A stretch of DNA of 8,521 nt from the NCBI GenBank assembly GCA_945889575.1, contig CAMDBY010000070.1, forward strand, positions 1-8,521, read 5' to 3'. The translations under genes and the position numbers were made by a program. Positions 1 through 7,345 of the stretch are shown piece by piece. The DNA comes from Bifidobacterium breve. Lineage in GTDB: Bacteria > Actinomycetota > Acidimicrobiia > Acidimicrobiales > Ilumatobacteraceae. Every line of letters starts with the position of its first letter. The first letter of the stretch is position 1. The notes under the pieces were generated by a model that was not told the origin of the DNA, made no database searches, and worked only from the letters and a program-made list of their open reading frames with translations.

Positions 1-1379
1 CATGGCAAGGCGATGCATGTTCGCTCGTAGACGAATTCAGAGCCGGACGCAGGTCCCCCAAAGAAGAAATGCAAGCGACATTGTCTGCAATTGCTTCGAG
101 TTCACTGAATTGCATTTCATTTCTTGATAGCGATGGTGCATTAGAGCGCGCATCACACGCAAACGTTGCACTCCCCTTCGGTGGAGTACCAATGGGTGTG
201 AAAGAACTTGACTACGTAAAAGGTTGGCCATCAACAGAAGCATCTGTTCCATTTGCAGATCGCAAATCAGAACACACCTCAACAATGGTGTCTCGTCTTA
301 TTGCTGCTGGTGCAAATCATTTTGGTCTCACCACTGCAAGTGAATTTGGTGGAGTCAATGTCACGCGCACCGTTTTGAATGGCGTCACTCGTAACCCGTG
401 GGATACGACTCGCACTCCAGGTGGATCATCGGGCGGAAGTGCAGCAGGAGTTGCTGGCGGTTTGTTCGCGCTCGGAACTGGTGGCGATGGCGGAGGCTCA
501 ATCCGTATTCCGGCCGGATTCACAGGCCTTGTTGGCTTGAAATCGACCTTTGGCCGCATCCCCCGCGGCCCTCACGTTGAATACGGCAACCTCACTGTGA
601 CCACAGGCGGCATGACACGCAGCGTGCGTGACACTGCTCGGTGGTTCGATGTGTGCAATGGGCATCATTCAACTGATCCTCTCAGCCTGCAACGAGTCGA
701 GGGATGGGAAAATGCACTCGGCACAGTGAACGTCGCAGGCCTACGCGTTGCCATCGTTCAAGATTGGGACGGTGCTGTTCTGTCTCCTGCAATGTGGAAT
801 GTGTTGCTGGAAGCAGCTGACCATCTCGTTGCATCTGCCGGCCTTCGCCGCATTGACGGCGTGAACACGCAACTTCCACGAATGGGCGCTGCGTGGTCAA
901 TCAGCGGAATGATTGAAATTAGAGCAGCACTCGGTGACATGTGGCCAGCATGTGCAGATGACTTAACACCAGAGATGCGTGCTGGGTTGCAATTAACAGA
1001 AGGTCGTTACAGCGCAGCCGAGAGAACAAAAATTGAAGCGCGACGTGCAGCAGTGAACCTACGAATGAGCCAGATCTTTGATGAAGTTGACCTCGTCATC
1101 ACAGCAACAAATCCTGATATTGCATTTCCCGCTGAAGGCCCACTTCCAAAAGTTTTCGGTGGCATCAAGGCCGGCGGCAGAAACAATGGACTCTTAACGT
1201 TTCCCTGCAACTTGCACGGCAATCCCGGCATCTCCGTGCCTGCTGGTTTTGTCGATGGACTTCCTGTTGGATTGCAAATCATCGGACCGCATTTCAGCGA
1301 ACAAATTCTTCTCGAACTTGCATTACGTCTTGAACGGGAACGACCATGGCCATTAGTTGCAACGGGGGCACCAACATGA
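1..1379 (+). CDS. Amidase signature (AS) family amidohydrolase, 5' end outside window
   Basis: The encoded enzyme should hydrolyse a C-N bond of an amide using the Ser-cisSer-Lys triad of the AS family; its substrate cannot be told. Counting from the internal Met at 69, Lys45 lies in GVKEL, Ser120 is the first serine of GGSSGGS, and Ser144 is the expected nucleophile in GGGSIRIP. The spacings of 75 and 24 residues match those I recall for GatA-type enzymes. The C-terminal part has the usual NLHGNPGISVPAG and GLPVGLQIIG blocks. The frame is open from base 3 to the window edge and encodes a family-typical N-terminus (SLVDEFRAGRRSP). The Met at 69 is therefore not the start, and only a short N-terminal piece is missing. 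458 residues are visible, close to full family length. The gene overlaps the next one by ATGA at 1376-1379, implying translational coupling. GatA itself is unlikely, because no gatB or gatC is nearby and a CoA transferase follows. Confidence 0.93.
   Translation, partial: WQGDACSLVDEFRAGRRSPKEEMQATLSAIASSSLNCISFLDSDGALERASHANVALPFGGVPMGVKELDYVKGWPSTEASVPFADRKSEHTSTMVSRLIAAGANHFGLTTASEFGGVNVTRTVLNGVTRNPWDTTRTPGGSSGGSAAGVAGGLFALGTGGDGGGSIRIPAGFTGLVGLKSTFGRIPRGPHVEYGNLTVTTGGMTRSVRDTARWFDVCNGHHSTDPLSLQRVEGWENALGTVNVAGLRVAIVQDWDGAVLSPAMWNVLLEAADHLVASAGLRRIDGVNTQLPRMGAAWSISGMIEIRAALGDMWPACADDLTPEMRAGLQLTEGRYSAAERTKIEARRAAVNLRMSQIFDEVDLVITATNPDIAFPAEGPLPKVFGGIKAGGRNNGLLTFPCNLHGNPGISVPAGFVDGLPVGLQIIGPHFSEQILLELALRLERERPWPLVATGAPT
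1364..1368 (+). promoter_or_regulatory. Ribosome binding site for the CoA transferase
   Basis: A run of five G lies 7 bases before the ATG at 1376 and resembles a Shine-Dalgarno core, although GGAGG would be better. It favours 1376 over the upstream in-frame ATG at 1346. Starting at 1346 would add ten residues with no family resemblance. Confidence 0.5.
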
Positions 1380-2566
1380 GCATTGATCACAGCCAAGGAC
1401 CACTCACCGGCATTCGTGTCGTTGACATGTCCGTCATGATTTCAGGACCACTTGCAGGCATGACACTTGCAGACCAGGGAGCTGAAGTCATCAAAGTAGA
1501 GTCACCTGGACTTGGCGACATGATGCGCTACCTCGGTTCTCAGAAAAACGGCATCACAGGTATTTATGCATTGCATAATCGTGGCAAGAAATCACTTGTC
1601 GTAGACCTAAAAAAGCCGGAAGGAACTGAAGTTCTTCGTTCCCTTGTCGCAACTGCCGATGTTCTCATTCAGAACTTCCGTCCTGGCGCAGTTGAACGTT
1701 TAGGTTTCGGTTATGAAGACGTACGAGCCATTAACCCAGACATCGTGTATGTCTCAATTGCCGGCTTCGGAACTGATGGCCCCAGCAGCAATCGTCGTGT
1801 ATACGACAACGTCATTCAGGCGGCTTCTGGTCTTGCTTCTGTACAAACAGACCCAGCAACTGGCAAGCCAGCAATTTTCAAGCATCTCATTTGTGACAAA
1901 GTAACGGCATACACCGTCGCCCAAGCAATCACCGCTGCGCTGTTCGCGCGCGAACGAGGCGCAGGTGGGCAACACATCACTATCTCCATGCTTGATGCCG
2001 CAATTGCATTCACCTGGCCCGACTGCGCAATGGACGTTGCCCTTCTCGACGAGGACGCACTGCGCACCCCAACGATTTCATCGGCTTATTCAGCCATGGA
2101 GTTCAAAGATGGCTACGCAACATCATCCGTTGTTACCCAATCTGAATTTGAAGGCTATTGCGCAGCGCTCGGCGTACCTGAAGTGTCATCGGACGAACGA
2201 TTCAAAGATCGCGAAGGCCGCGCAATAAATGCTGCTGCACTCAAAGAAATCCTGCAGCACCAATTGTCCACTATCTCGGTGCATGAGTTCCTAGAAGGTG
2301 CACTGATTCATGATGTACCTGCTTCCGGCCTCAACACGTTGGCCACGGTTGTCGATGACCCGCAAGTCATTCATAACGAGACGTTCTTTATTCGTGAGCA
2401 TCCGCAAGCTGGCACCATGCGAGAAGTTCGCAATGCACCACGCTTTAAGGGAACACCAACGAAAATGCAGCCACCTGCTCCCGCCATGGGTGCTCATTCA
2501 GATGAAATCGTGTCATCTCTTGGTCTAGATGCAGCAGCTCTGCGAGCAGCAGCAATTATCTTCTGA
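1376..2566 (+). CDS. CaiB/BaiF family (class III) CoA transferase
   Basis: This 396-residue protein should move CoA from one acyl-CoA to another carboxylic acid through an aspartyl-CoA intermediate. The N-terminus has the family opening PLTGIRVVD (residues 9-17), followed by LADQGAEVIKVESP and the NRGKKSLVVDLK block. VLIQNFRPGAVERLG and the block SIAGFGTDGP come next. The predicted catalytic residue is Asp174 in LICDKVTAY, followed by the conserved GGQHITISMLDA. The length is normal for the family. ATG at 1376 is chosen because it sits in an ATGA overlap with the amidase stop, has a G-rich site 7 bases upstream, and puts the family opening near the terminus. Acid and CoA-donor specificity cannot be read from the sequence. 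Formyl-CoA, carnitine, succinyl- or mesaconyl-CoA transferases and racemases such as alpha-methylacyl-CoA racemase share this fold. The pairing with an amidase suggests that the acid it activates may be the amidase product, which is inference. Confidence 0.93.
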   Translation: MSIDHSQGPLTGIRVVDMSVMISGPLAGMTLADQGAEVIKVESPGLGDMMRYLGSQKNGITGIYALHNRGKKSLVVDLKKPEGTEVLRSLVATADVLIQNFRPGAVERLGFGYEDVRAINPDIVYVSIAGFGTDGPSSNRRVYDNVIQAASGLASVQTDPATGKPAIFKHLICDKVTAYTVAQAITAALFARERGAGGQHITISMLDAAIAFTWPDCAMDVALLDEDALRTPTISSAYSAMEFKDGYATSSVVTQSEFEGYCAALGVPEVSSDERFKDREGRAINAAALKEILQHQLSTISVHEFLEGALIHDVPASGLNTLATVVDDPQVIHNETFFIREHPQAGTMREVRNAPRFKGTPTKMQPPAPAMGAHSDEIVSSLGLDAAALRAAAIIF

Positions 2567-3724
2567 TTACTTCGTGAGACTTCTGCCCACGATCTCTTTC
2601 ATAATTTCTGTGGTTCCGCCGTAGATGGTTTGGATACGACTATCTGCCCATGCACGAGCGATTGGGTATTCCAGCATGTAGCCGTAGCCGCCGTGAAGTT
2701 GCAGACACTTATCGACAACTCTGTTTTGCAATTCAGTGACCCAGAACTTTGCAGCTGCTGCTTGTTCTGCAGACAGACGTCCTTCGCAATGCAACTCAAT
2801 GCATCGGTCTACATAGACCTGGGCAATTTGAACTTCTGTTGCAATCTCAGCAAGAACAAACTTTGAATTTTGGAATGTTGCGATGGGCTGACCAAACGCT
2901 GTGCGGTCTTTTGTGTACTCAAGTGTTGCCTGAAGCGCTGACGATGCGACTTTGACGCCACCCACTGCCATAGTGAGACGTTCTTGCGCCAAGTTTTGCA
3001 TTAAGTAGACGAATCCTTGGCCTTCAACGCCCAACACGTTCTCGTGTGGAACTTCTACATCGGTAAAGAACAACTCAGCAGTGTCTTGTGCATGCATACC
3101 AAGTTTGCTGAGGTTGCGTCCGCGCTCAAAACCCTTCATTCCGCGCTCAAGAATCAACAAAGACAAACCACGGTGGCCCGGTTGATCATTGGTGCGCACT
3201 GTTGTGATAATCAGGTCACTATTGATGCCATTCGTAATAAAAGTCTTTGCGCCATTAACTACCCATGCATCACCATGACGCACTGCTGACGTACGAACAT
3301 TTGCCACGTCACTACCTGTGTTTGGTTCTGTAATTGCCAAAGCACCAATCAGTTCACCTGTCACCATCTTTGGAAGCCAACGCTGCTTTTGGTCTTCGGT
3401 TGCGAGTCCTAGGTAATACGGCAACACAATGTCGTTGTGCAACGTCATGCCATTTGCACTTCCGATGACTCCAGTTTCAGACACTTCCTCTTGCATGATG
3501 GCGCCGAACTTGAAATCGGTAACACCGCCACCGCCATATTGTTCTGGAACGTGGTAACCGAGAAAGCCAAGCTTTCCGGCGGCTAGCCAAATGTCGCGGG
3601 GAACGATTCCGTCTGCTTCCCACTTCTCATGATGAGGGACAATTTCCTTATCTAACCACTGACGAAAAGCCACACGAAACTGTTCGTGCTCGGCGTTGTA
3701 GATGGTGCGTTCGAAAGTTTCCAT
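2567..3724 (-). CDS. Acyl-CoA dehydrogenase, long-chain/isovaleryl catalytic type
   Basis: This is a soluble FAD enzyme of 385 residues that should introduce the alpha,beta double bond into an acyl-CoA, passing electrons to ETF. The N-terminal helical domain (about 1-125) is followed by the beta domain with ITEPNTGSD (131-139) and WVVNGAKTFITNG (154-166). The C-terminal helical domain has RTAFGQPI (274-281) and QLHGGYGYM (342-350). The end reads IYGGTTEIMKEIVGRSL. In MCAD/SCAD-type enzymes the catalytic Glu sits in YEGT; here Gly370 takes that place. A candidate base, Glu248, stands in AQERL, as in long-chain and isovaleryl-CoA dehydrogenases. ATG at 3722-3724 lies 9 bases after the stop of the membrane-protein gene, with no convincing Shine-Dalgarno, so translation is probably coupled. 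The TAA stop directly abuts the TGA of the convergent CoA transferase. The substrate chain is unknown. Confidence 0.95.
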   Translation of the reverse strand: METFERTIYNAEHEQFRVAFRQWLDKEIVPHHEKWEADGIVPRDIWLAAGKLGFLGYHVPEQYGGGGVTDFKFGAIMQEEVSETGVIGSANGMTLHNDIVLPYYLGLATEDQKQRWLPKMVTGELIGALAITEPNTGSDVANVRTSAVRHGDAWVVNGAKTFITNGINSDLIITTVRTNDQPGHRGLSLLILERGMKGFERGRNLSKLGMHAQDTAELFFTDVEVPHENVLGVEGQGFVYLMQNLAQERLTMAVGGVKVASSALQATLEYTKDRTAFGQPIATFQNSKFVLAEIATEVQIAQVYVDRCIELHCEGRLSAEQAAAAKFWVTELQNRVVDKCLQLHGGYGYMLEYPIARAWADSRIQTIYGGTTEIMKEIVGRSLTK

Positions 3725-3733
3725 TTGCCAAAA

Positions 3734-4468
3734 CTAGGCGAGGACAGCCCGCGCAACAAGATCGGTGCCAAATGCAGTGAGGATCGCCAAATACAGCAAG
3801 CCCGTCGCCGCCATGACTGCCGAATAACTGCGCTCTTTCAGAGCAGCCCGAGTGACCTCAATGAGGACCGCAGTTGTAACGGCGCAGGCCACCCAGAACC
3901 ATCCGAGTGTGCCGTTCCAGCCGTCGTCGACTGCGCCGGTTAAAACGCTGATCATCCCCGTTGGCATAAGCATGACCACAATTTCAATCGGCAGGATCCA
4001 GCGAAGAGCGTCAACTAGTTCGTTCAAGATCGAACGTGGCATTCCTGGCTGCACCAAGTACCAATGACCAAGCAGCATGGCGTCGCTGATTGCACCAAGA
4101 AAAACTGTGCCCACGGCGACTCGCAAAAGGTTTGTGCTGATATTGCCAACACCATCCGTTGCATGCACAGCCGCTGCAATGAGACCAATCGCACCGATTG
4201 CTGGTCCGAGAAGATCTAACGTCACATTCGTGCGACGAACAGTTGCAATGGCAACTACTGCAACTGCAATTGCCGCAATGTCTCGCACTGGAACAAATTC
4301 AGTGGCGATTCCAGCTGCTGCAGCACCCGCCGCAAGAACACAAAAAGTTCCACGCAACAACCATCCGTACCCGGCACTGATCTCGTGTTTCCGAGTCGTG
4401 AACCACAAAAATAACAGGCCTCCGGTTGACCATTGGAGAAGAACTGTTGCTATATCAAGTTTGATCAC
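3734..4468 (-). CDS. Unrecognised polytopic membrane protein, about 8 helices
   Basis: I do not recognise a named family for this 244-residue protein. Hydrophobic segments lie at about 5-24, 33-55, 62-77, 85-104, 112-136, 155-177, 186-208 and 216-235, so it is probably an eight-helix inner-membrane protein without a cleaved signal peptide. The most distinctive stretch is LLGHWYLVQP (132-141) at the end of the fifth helix. Its His135 and Trp136 next to the membrane could bind a cofactor or quinone, but that is speculation. Acidic Asp129 and Glu162 also fall within or at the edge of hydrophobic segments. The start is GTG at 4468, overlapping the upstream amidohydrolase stop as GTGA. There is no clear ribosome binding site, so it depends on coupled translation. 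It lies between a hydrolase and an acyl-CoA dehydrogenase, so a transport or electron-transfer role in the same catabolic unit is possible but unproven. Confidence 0.85.
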   Translation of the reverse strand: MIKLDIATVLLQWSTGGLLFLWFTTRKHEISAGYGWLLRGTFCVLAAGAAAAGIATEFVPVRDIAAIAVAVVAIATVRRTNVTLDLLGPAIGAIGLIAAAVHATDGVGNISTNLLRVAVGTVFLGAISDAMLLGHWYLVQPGMPRSILNELVDALRWILPIEIVVMLMPTGMISVLTGAVDDGWNGTLGWFWVACAVTTAVLIEVTRAALKERSYSAVMAATGLLYLAILTAFGTDLVARAVLA

Positions 4469-6180
4469 TGAGCTGTCACTGTTTCGGTATCGCGTCCGGA
4501 CCTCAGCAAGGTACCAGGGCGCGACCCAAGAGCGACATTATTTCTTACAGCAGGAACACCATTGACAATGACATGTTCCACACCAATTGATTCTCCGTAC
4601 ACCCGTCCTGATCCTCCGGGAAGGTCAAAACGCATTTGCGCTGGCCCAGGTCCAATTGTTGAGGCATCAAACACGGTGATATCTGCTGCCCATCCAGTGG
4701 CGATACGACCCCTACCTTTGAGGCCATACAGTCGTGCTGGCCGATCTGTCAGGTGATACACCGCTTCCTCCAATGGCATCAATTCGTGTTCTCGCACTGC
4801 CCGAGCAATCATTGTGGTGCTGAACGCATAACTGTCAATCATGTCAAGGTGCGCACCTGCATCGCTAGCGCCGACTACAGCTCGGTGGTCGCGCCATACC
4901 TGCACACGCTTATCCCACGTGTCGCGATCCTGACCACGATCTTGGTTCGCAATAACTGTCAACAAACGATCATCAACGACAATGTCGCACAATAGGTCCC
5001 ACGGCTCAACATTCAATTCCTGCGCTACTTCTCCAACAATACGGCCTTCATATTTCTTCCACTTTTCATTGAATATTTCAAGCAAAATGTAGCCACCCCA
5101 GTTTCCAATAGAACGGGTTGGACCAGCTGTGCCCTGAGCCATTGCATTCATACGGGTACGGCCATCAGCAGAGCTCATCATTGTTAGTTTTTCTTCATCG
5201 GGTAGCGACATCAACTTGTCCCAACCTTCGAGAATGTCCAGAATGAATCCACTCTTGAAGTTCAAGCGTAAACGAAAGGTATCGGGCAAGGTAAGGGCCA
5301 ACACTTGTCCACCACGTTCAGCTGCGATATCAAAACCAGCAAGTTGATGTTGCACCAATTCCCAGTTCTGTGAATACACCTGCAACAAATTCCAGTTAAG
5401 TGGCCGATTTGCTGCAGCGCTCATGTCTCCCATCAATTCAAAAACTTCACGAGAAAATTCGCCAACAGCCGGAATAAATTCGAGTGTTGTTCCGGCGTGA
5501 TTGCGCACCTCTGAACACAGAGCTAATAGTTCTTCTCGTGAAGCATGACGAGAGGGCACTGGGGCGCCAGTGTGATCATTGTGGCTTGGTGACCATGTAG
5601 AAGAAAAACCCATTCCTCCGGCACTAAGGCCAGCCCGAAGCAAGACAACCATTTGTTCAATTTCCTGTGGTGTCGCTTCACGTTCGTTGGCTTCATCGTG
5701 CATCACCACTCGGCGCAGCGCACTGTGACCGACGAGAAATCCAGCATTCGGTAACAACGTGCCGTCTAGTGCATCAAGGTACTCAGCAGTTGTTGTCCAA
5801 TTCCACGGAACTCCTTGTTGCAACGACTCGAGCGGCATTCCCTCAACGCGTGCCAACATGCGCATCAAATAATCGCCATCTTGCGGTGTCAATGGGGCAA
5901 TAGTGAAACCGCAATTGCCACCGAACACTGTGGTTACCCCATGCATGGGTGAAGGACTCAATGTTGTATCCCAGAATGCCTGCGCGTCGTAATGTGTGTG
6001 AAGATCAATAAAACCTGGCGACACAATGAGCCCCGTTGCATCTATTGATTCTGAAGCAGAAGATGACAGGGTGCCGAGTTCTACAATGCGTCCATTTTTC
6101 ACGCCAACGTCTGCACGTTGTGGCGCGTTTCCTGTCCCGTCAACGACCATTCCGCCTGTGATTGCAAGATCTAAAGCCAC
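4465..6180 (-). CDS. Amidohydrolase, N-acyl-D-amino-acid deacylase-like
   Basis: This 571-residue cytoplasmic metal-dependent hydrolase belongs to the amidohydrolase superfamily, D-aminoacylase branch. An N-terminal beta region (1-58, with the GMVVDGTG opening) leads into the barrel. GFIDLHTHYD follows, with the HxH metal pair His61 and His63. GVTTVFGGNCGFTIAP (81-96) contains Cys90, at the place of the D-aminoacylase zinc cysteine. GASDAGAHLD (437-446) carries Asp440, the expected catalytic acid/base. The C-terminal region (about 485-560) returns to the beta sandwich (GRIATGWAADITVFD). Where classical D-aminoacylases have the zinc histidines in HMR and SHHK, I see TTLEFIPA (231-238) and PLNWNLLQV (260-268). 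The active site and substrate may therefore differ. The start is GTG at 6180, supported by AGAGG five bases upstream. The gene follows the M24 peptidase by 49 bases and overlaps the membrane-protein start by 4. A dihydropyrimidinase or other cyclic-amide hydrolase is a less likely alternative. Confidence 0.88.
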   Translation of the reverse strand: MALDLAITGGMVVDGTGNAPQRADVGVKNGRIVELGTLSSSASESIDATGLIVSPGFIDLHTHYDAQAFWDTTLSPSPMHGVTTVFGGNCGFTIAPLTPQDGDYLMRMLARVEGMPLESLQQGVPWNWTTTAEYLDALDGTLLPNAGFLVGHSALRRVVMHDEANEREATPQEIEQMVVLLRAGLSAGGMGFSSTWSPSHNDHTGAPVPSRHASREELLALCSEVRNHAGTTLEFIPAVGEFSREVFELMGDMSAAANRPLNWNLLQVYSQNWELVQHQLAGFDIAAERGGQVLALTLPDTFRLRLNFKSGFILDILEGWDKLMSLPDEEKLTMMSSADGRTRMNAMAQGTAGPTRSIGNWGGYILLEIFNEKWKKYEGRIVGEVAQELNVEPWDLLCDIVVDDRLLTVIANQDRGQDRDTWDKRVQVWRDHRAVVGASDAGAHLDMIDSYAFSTTMIARAVREHELMPLEEAVYHLTDRPARLYGLKGRGRIATGWAADITVFDASTIGPGPAQMRFDLPGGSGRVYGESIGVEHVIVNGVPAVRNNVALGSRPGTLLRSGRDTETVTAQ

Positions 6181-6185
6181 TGCAT

Positions 6186-6190
6186 CCTCT
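6186..6190 (-). promoter_or_regulatory. Ribosome binding site fixing the GTG start at 6180
   Basis: On the - strand AGAGG is followed by five bases and then GTG. This is the clearest Shine-Dalgarno in the window, and it belongs to the only - strand gene here that is separated from its upstream neighbour by more than a few bases. An ATG two bases before the GTG (6183-6185) is out of frame. Confidence 0.7.
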
Positions 6191-6203
6191 TTTCGTTACT
6201 GCC

Positions 6204-6230
6204 AACCCTAGGGCACTGTGCGCCCGGGTT
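6204..6230 (-). other. Hairpin between the M24 peptidase and amidohydrolase genes
   Basis: An outer stem of AACCC (6204-6208) with GGGTT (6226-6230) encloses an inner stem of GGGC (6211-6214) with GCCC (6222-6225). There is a 7-base loop and a 2-base bulge at 6209-6210. The nine pairs, seven of them G-C, lie just beyond the peptidase stop and include its first base pair. No T-run follows on either strand, so it does not look like a complete intrinsic terminator. It may instead slow polymerase, protect an mRNA end, or set the ratio of the two proteins. Confidence 0.45.
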
Positions 6231-7345
6231 TAACGGTCGAGCAAAATCAGGTGATGATTGGTGTGGTTGACAGGCTGAGGGCCTGTCGCAGTGGCCACAA
6301 CAATGTCTTCAAGCCTCATGCCCCATTTGCCTGGAATGTAGATACCTGGTTCAACGCTGTACGCGTGACCAACGGCAATAGGAGTGTCATTTCCGGCCAC
6401 CATGTACGGATCTTCGTGTGCTTCCATGCCGATGCCGTGACCCGTGCGGTGCACAAACCACTCGCCAAACCCTGCCGCATCAATAACACCACGTGATGCA
6501 GCGTCAACGCCGGCACAGGACGAACCAATCAGGCCCGCTGCGACACCAGCTGCTTGCGACTCAAACAACACGTCGTATGCCTCGGCAATGTCTGCAGGTG
6601 GTTCACCAATATGGACACACCGAGTGATGTCACTGCAGTAATCATTCATCGTGCCGCCAAAGTCGCACAACACAATTTCACCGTGCTTGATGACTCGATC
6701 GCCAGCATGGTGATGTGGGCTTGCAGCATTTTCACCAGCAGCGACAATCGCAAAGTTCACGACTTGATGGCCTTCGGCAATGAGGCGCGCTGAAATGTCT
6801 GCCGATACTTGTGCTTCAGTACGACCAACAAGCGGGATATCTCCAGCATGTAATTGTGCAGCGACTCTGTCGGCCGCAGCACCAGCAGCCACCAGGGCTG
6901 CAATTTCTGCAGCATCTTTACGTGACCGCAACGCTTCCATAACAACTACAGAACGCACATATTTTGCATCGGGGCGGAACTTTAATAAATCAACTAGGAA
7001 ACGCGACCACATCTGGTCACCAACTGCGATGGTGCGAGCCGAACCAAGCAGTTTGTGCGCCAATGCAACGGGGTCATCAGTTTCGTTCCATGTAGCAAGA
7101 GAAAAGACGCTTGGCATCTCAGTAACGCGAGGAGCTTCTAAACGAGGAATAATCAATGACGCATCGCCTTCGCGTGGCACCACCAACATGGTGAGGCGCT
7201 CTAATGGCATTGCCAAGTAACCAGTGAGATACGGCAGATCATGTCCGAGCGACAAAATCAATGCATCCACTCCGGTGCGTGCCATTTCAGTACGAGCCCT
7301 CTCAAGACGACTAAGAAGTGTTGATTCAGAAACTGTAGAACTCAT
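6230..7345 (-). CDS. M24 family metallopeptidase (Xaa-Pro aminopeptidase/prolidase-like)
   Basis: This 371-residue cytoplasmic enzyme has the two-domain build of Xaa-Pro peptidases: a creatinase-type N-terminal domain (about 1-135) and a pita-bread M24 domain (about 145-360). All five expected dinuclear metal ligands are present: Asp228 in CDFGG, Asp239 in SDITR, His303 in GHGIG, Glu332 in VEPGIY and Glu346 in RLEDIV. The SPHHH block (209-213) is the usual substrate-side histidine region. It should cleave an N-terminal residue before proline, or an X-Pro dipeptide. Creatinase-like or other non-peptidase activity is possible in this family and cannot be excluded. The ATG at 7343-7345 overlaps the stop of the lipoyl synthase ORF as ATGA. 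No good Shine-Dalgarno precedes it, which suggests coupling to lipA translation. Its length agrees with prolidase-like members. Confidence 0.92.
   Translation of the reverse strand: MSSTVSESTLLSRLERARTEMARTGVDALILSLGHDLPYLTGYLAMPLERLTMLVVPREGDASLIIPRLEAPRVTEMPSVFSLATWNETDDPVALAHKLLGSARTIAVGDQMWSRFLVDLLKFRPDAKYVRSVVVMEALRSRKDAAEIAALVAAGAAADRVAAQLHAGDIPLVGRTEAQVSADISARLIAEGHQVVNFAIVAAGENAASPHHHAGDRVIKHGEIVLCDFGGTMNDYCSDITRCVHIGEPPADIAEAYDVLFESQAAGVAAGLIGSSCAGVDAASRGVIDAAGFGEWFVHRTGHGIGMEAHEDPYMVAGNDTPIAVGHAYSVEPGIYIPGKWGMRLEDIVVATATGPQPVNHTNHHLILLDR

Noticed and set aside
69..71. ATG at 69 as the start of the amidase
   Set aside because: The codons before it (from base 3) encode a family-typical N-terminal helix, SLVDEFRAGRRSP, with no stop.
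1346..1375. Earlier ATG for the CoA transferase
   Set aside because: It would add ten residues unlike the family and overlap the amidase by 34 bases. The ATG at 1376 has the ATGA overlap and a G-rich site.
1007..1396. Open - strand frame of 129 codons opposite the end of the amidase
   Set aside because: It is a shadow of the conserved amidase C-terminal blocks and shows no independent signal.
2537..2547. Small GCTC/GAGC hairpin near the end of the CoA transferase as a terminator
   Set aside because: It has only four pairs and no T-run on either strand, so it is too weak to call.
4186..4200. Perfect 6-base inverted repeat CAATCG/CGATTG with a 3-base loop
   Set aside because: It lies inside the membrane-protein gene, encodes repeated Ala-Ile-Gly, and has no T-run. 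It is probably chance.
4077..4565. Open + strand frame of 162 codons opposite the membrane protein and the end of the amidohydrolase
   Set aside because: Its translation is low-complexity and rich in Ala/Thr/Arg. It mirrors a hydrophobic - strand gene and has no ribosome site or family motif.
6780..7220. Open + strand frame of 146 codons opposite the M24 peptidase
   Set aside because: The - strand gene keeps all five metal ligands in this gene and accounts for the bases. The + frame shows no recognisable motif.
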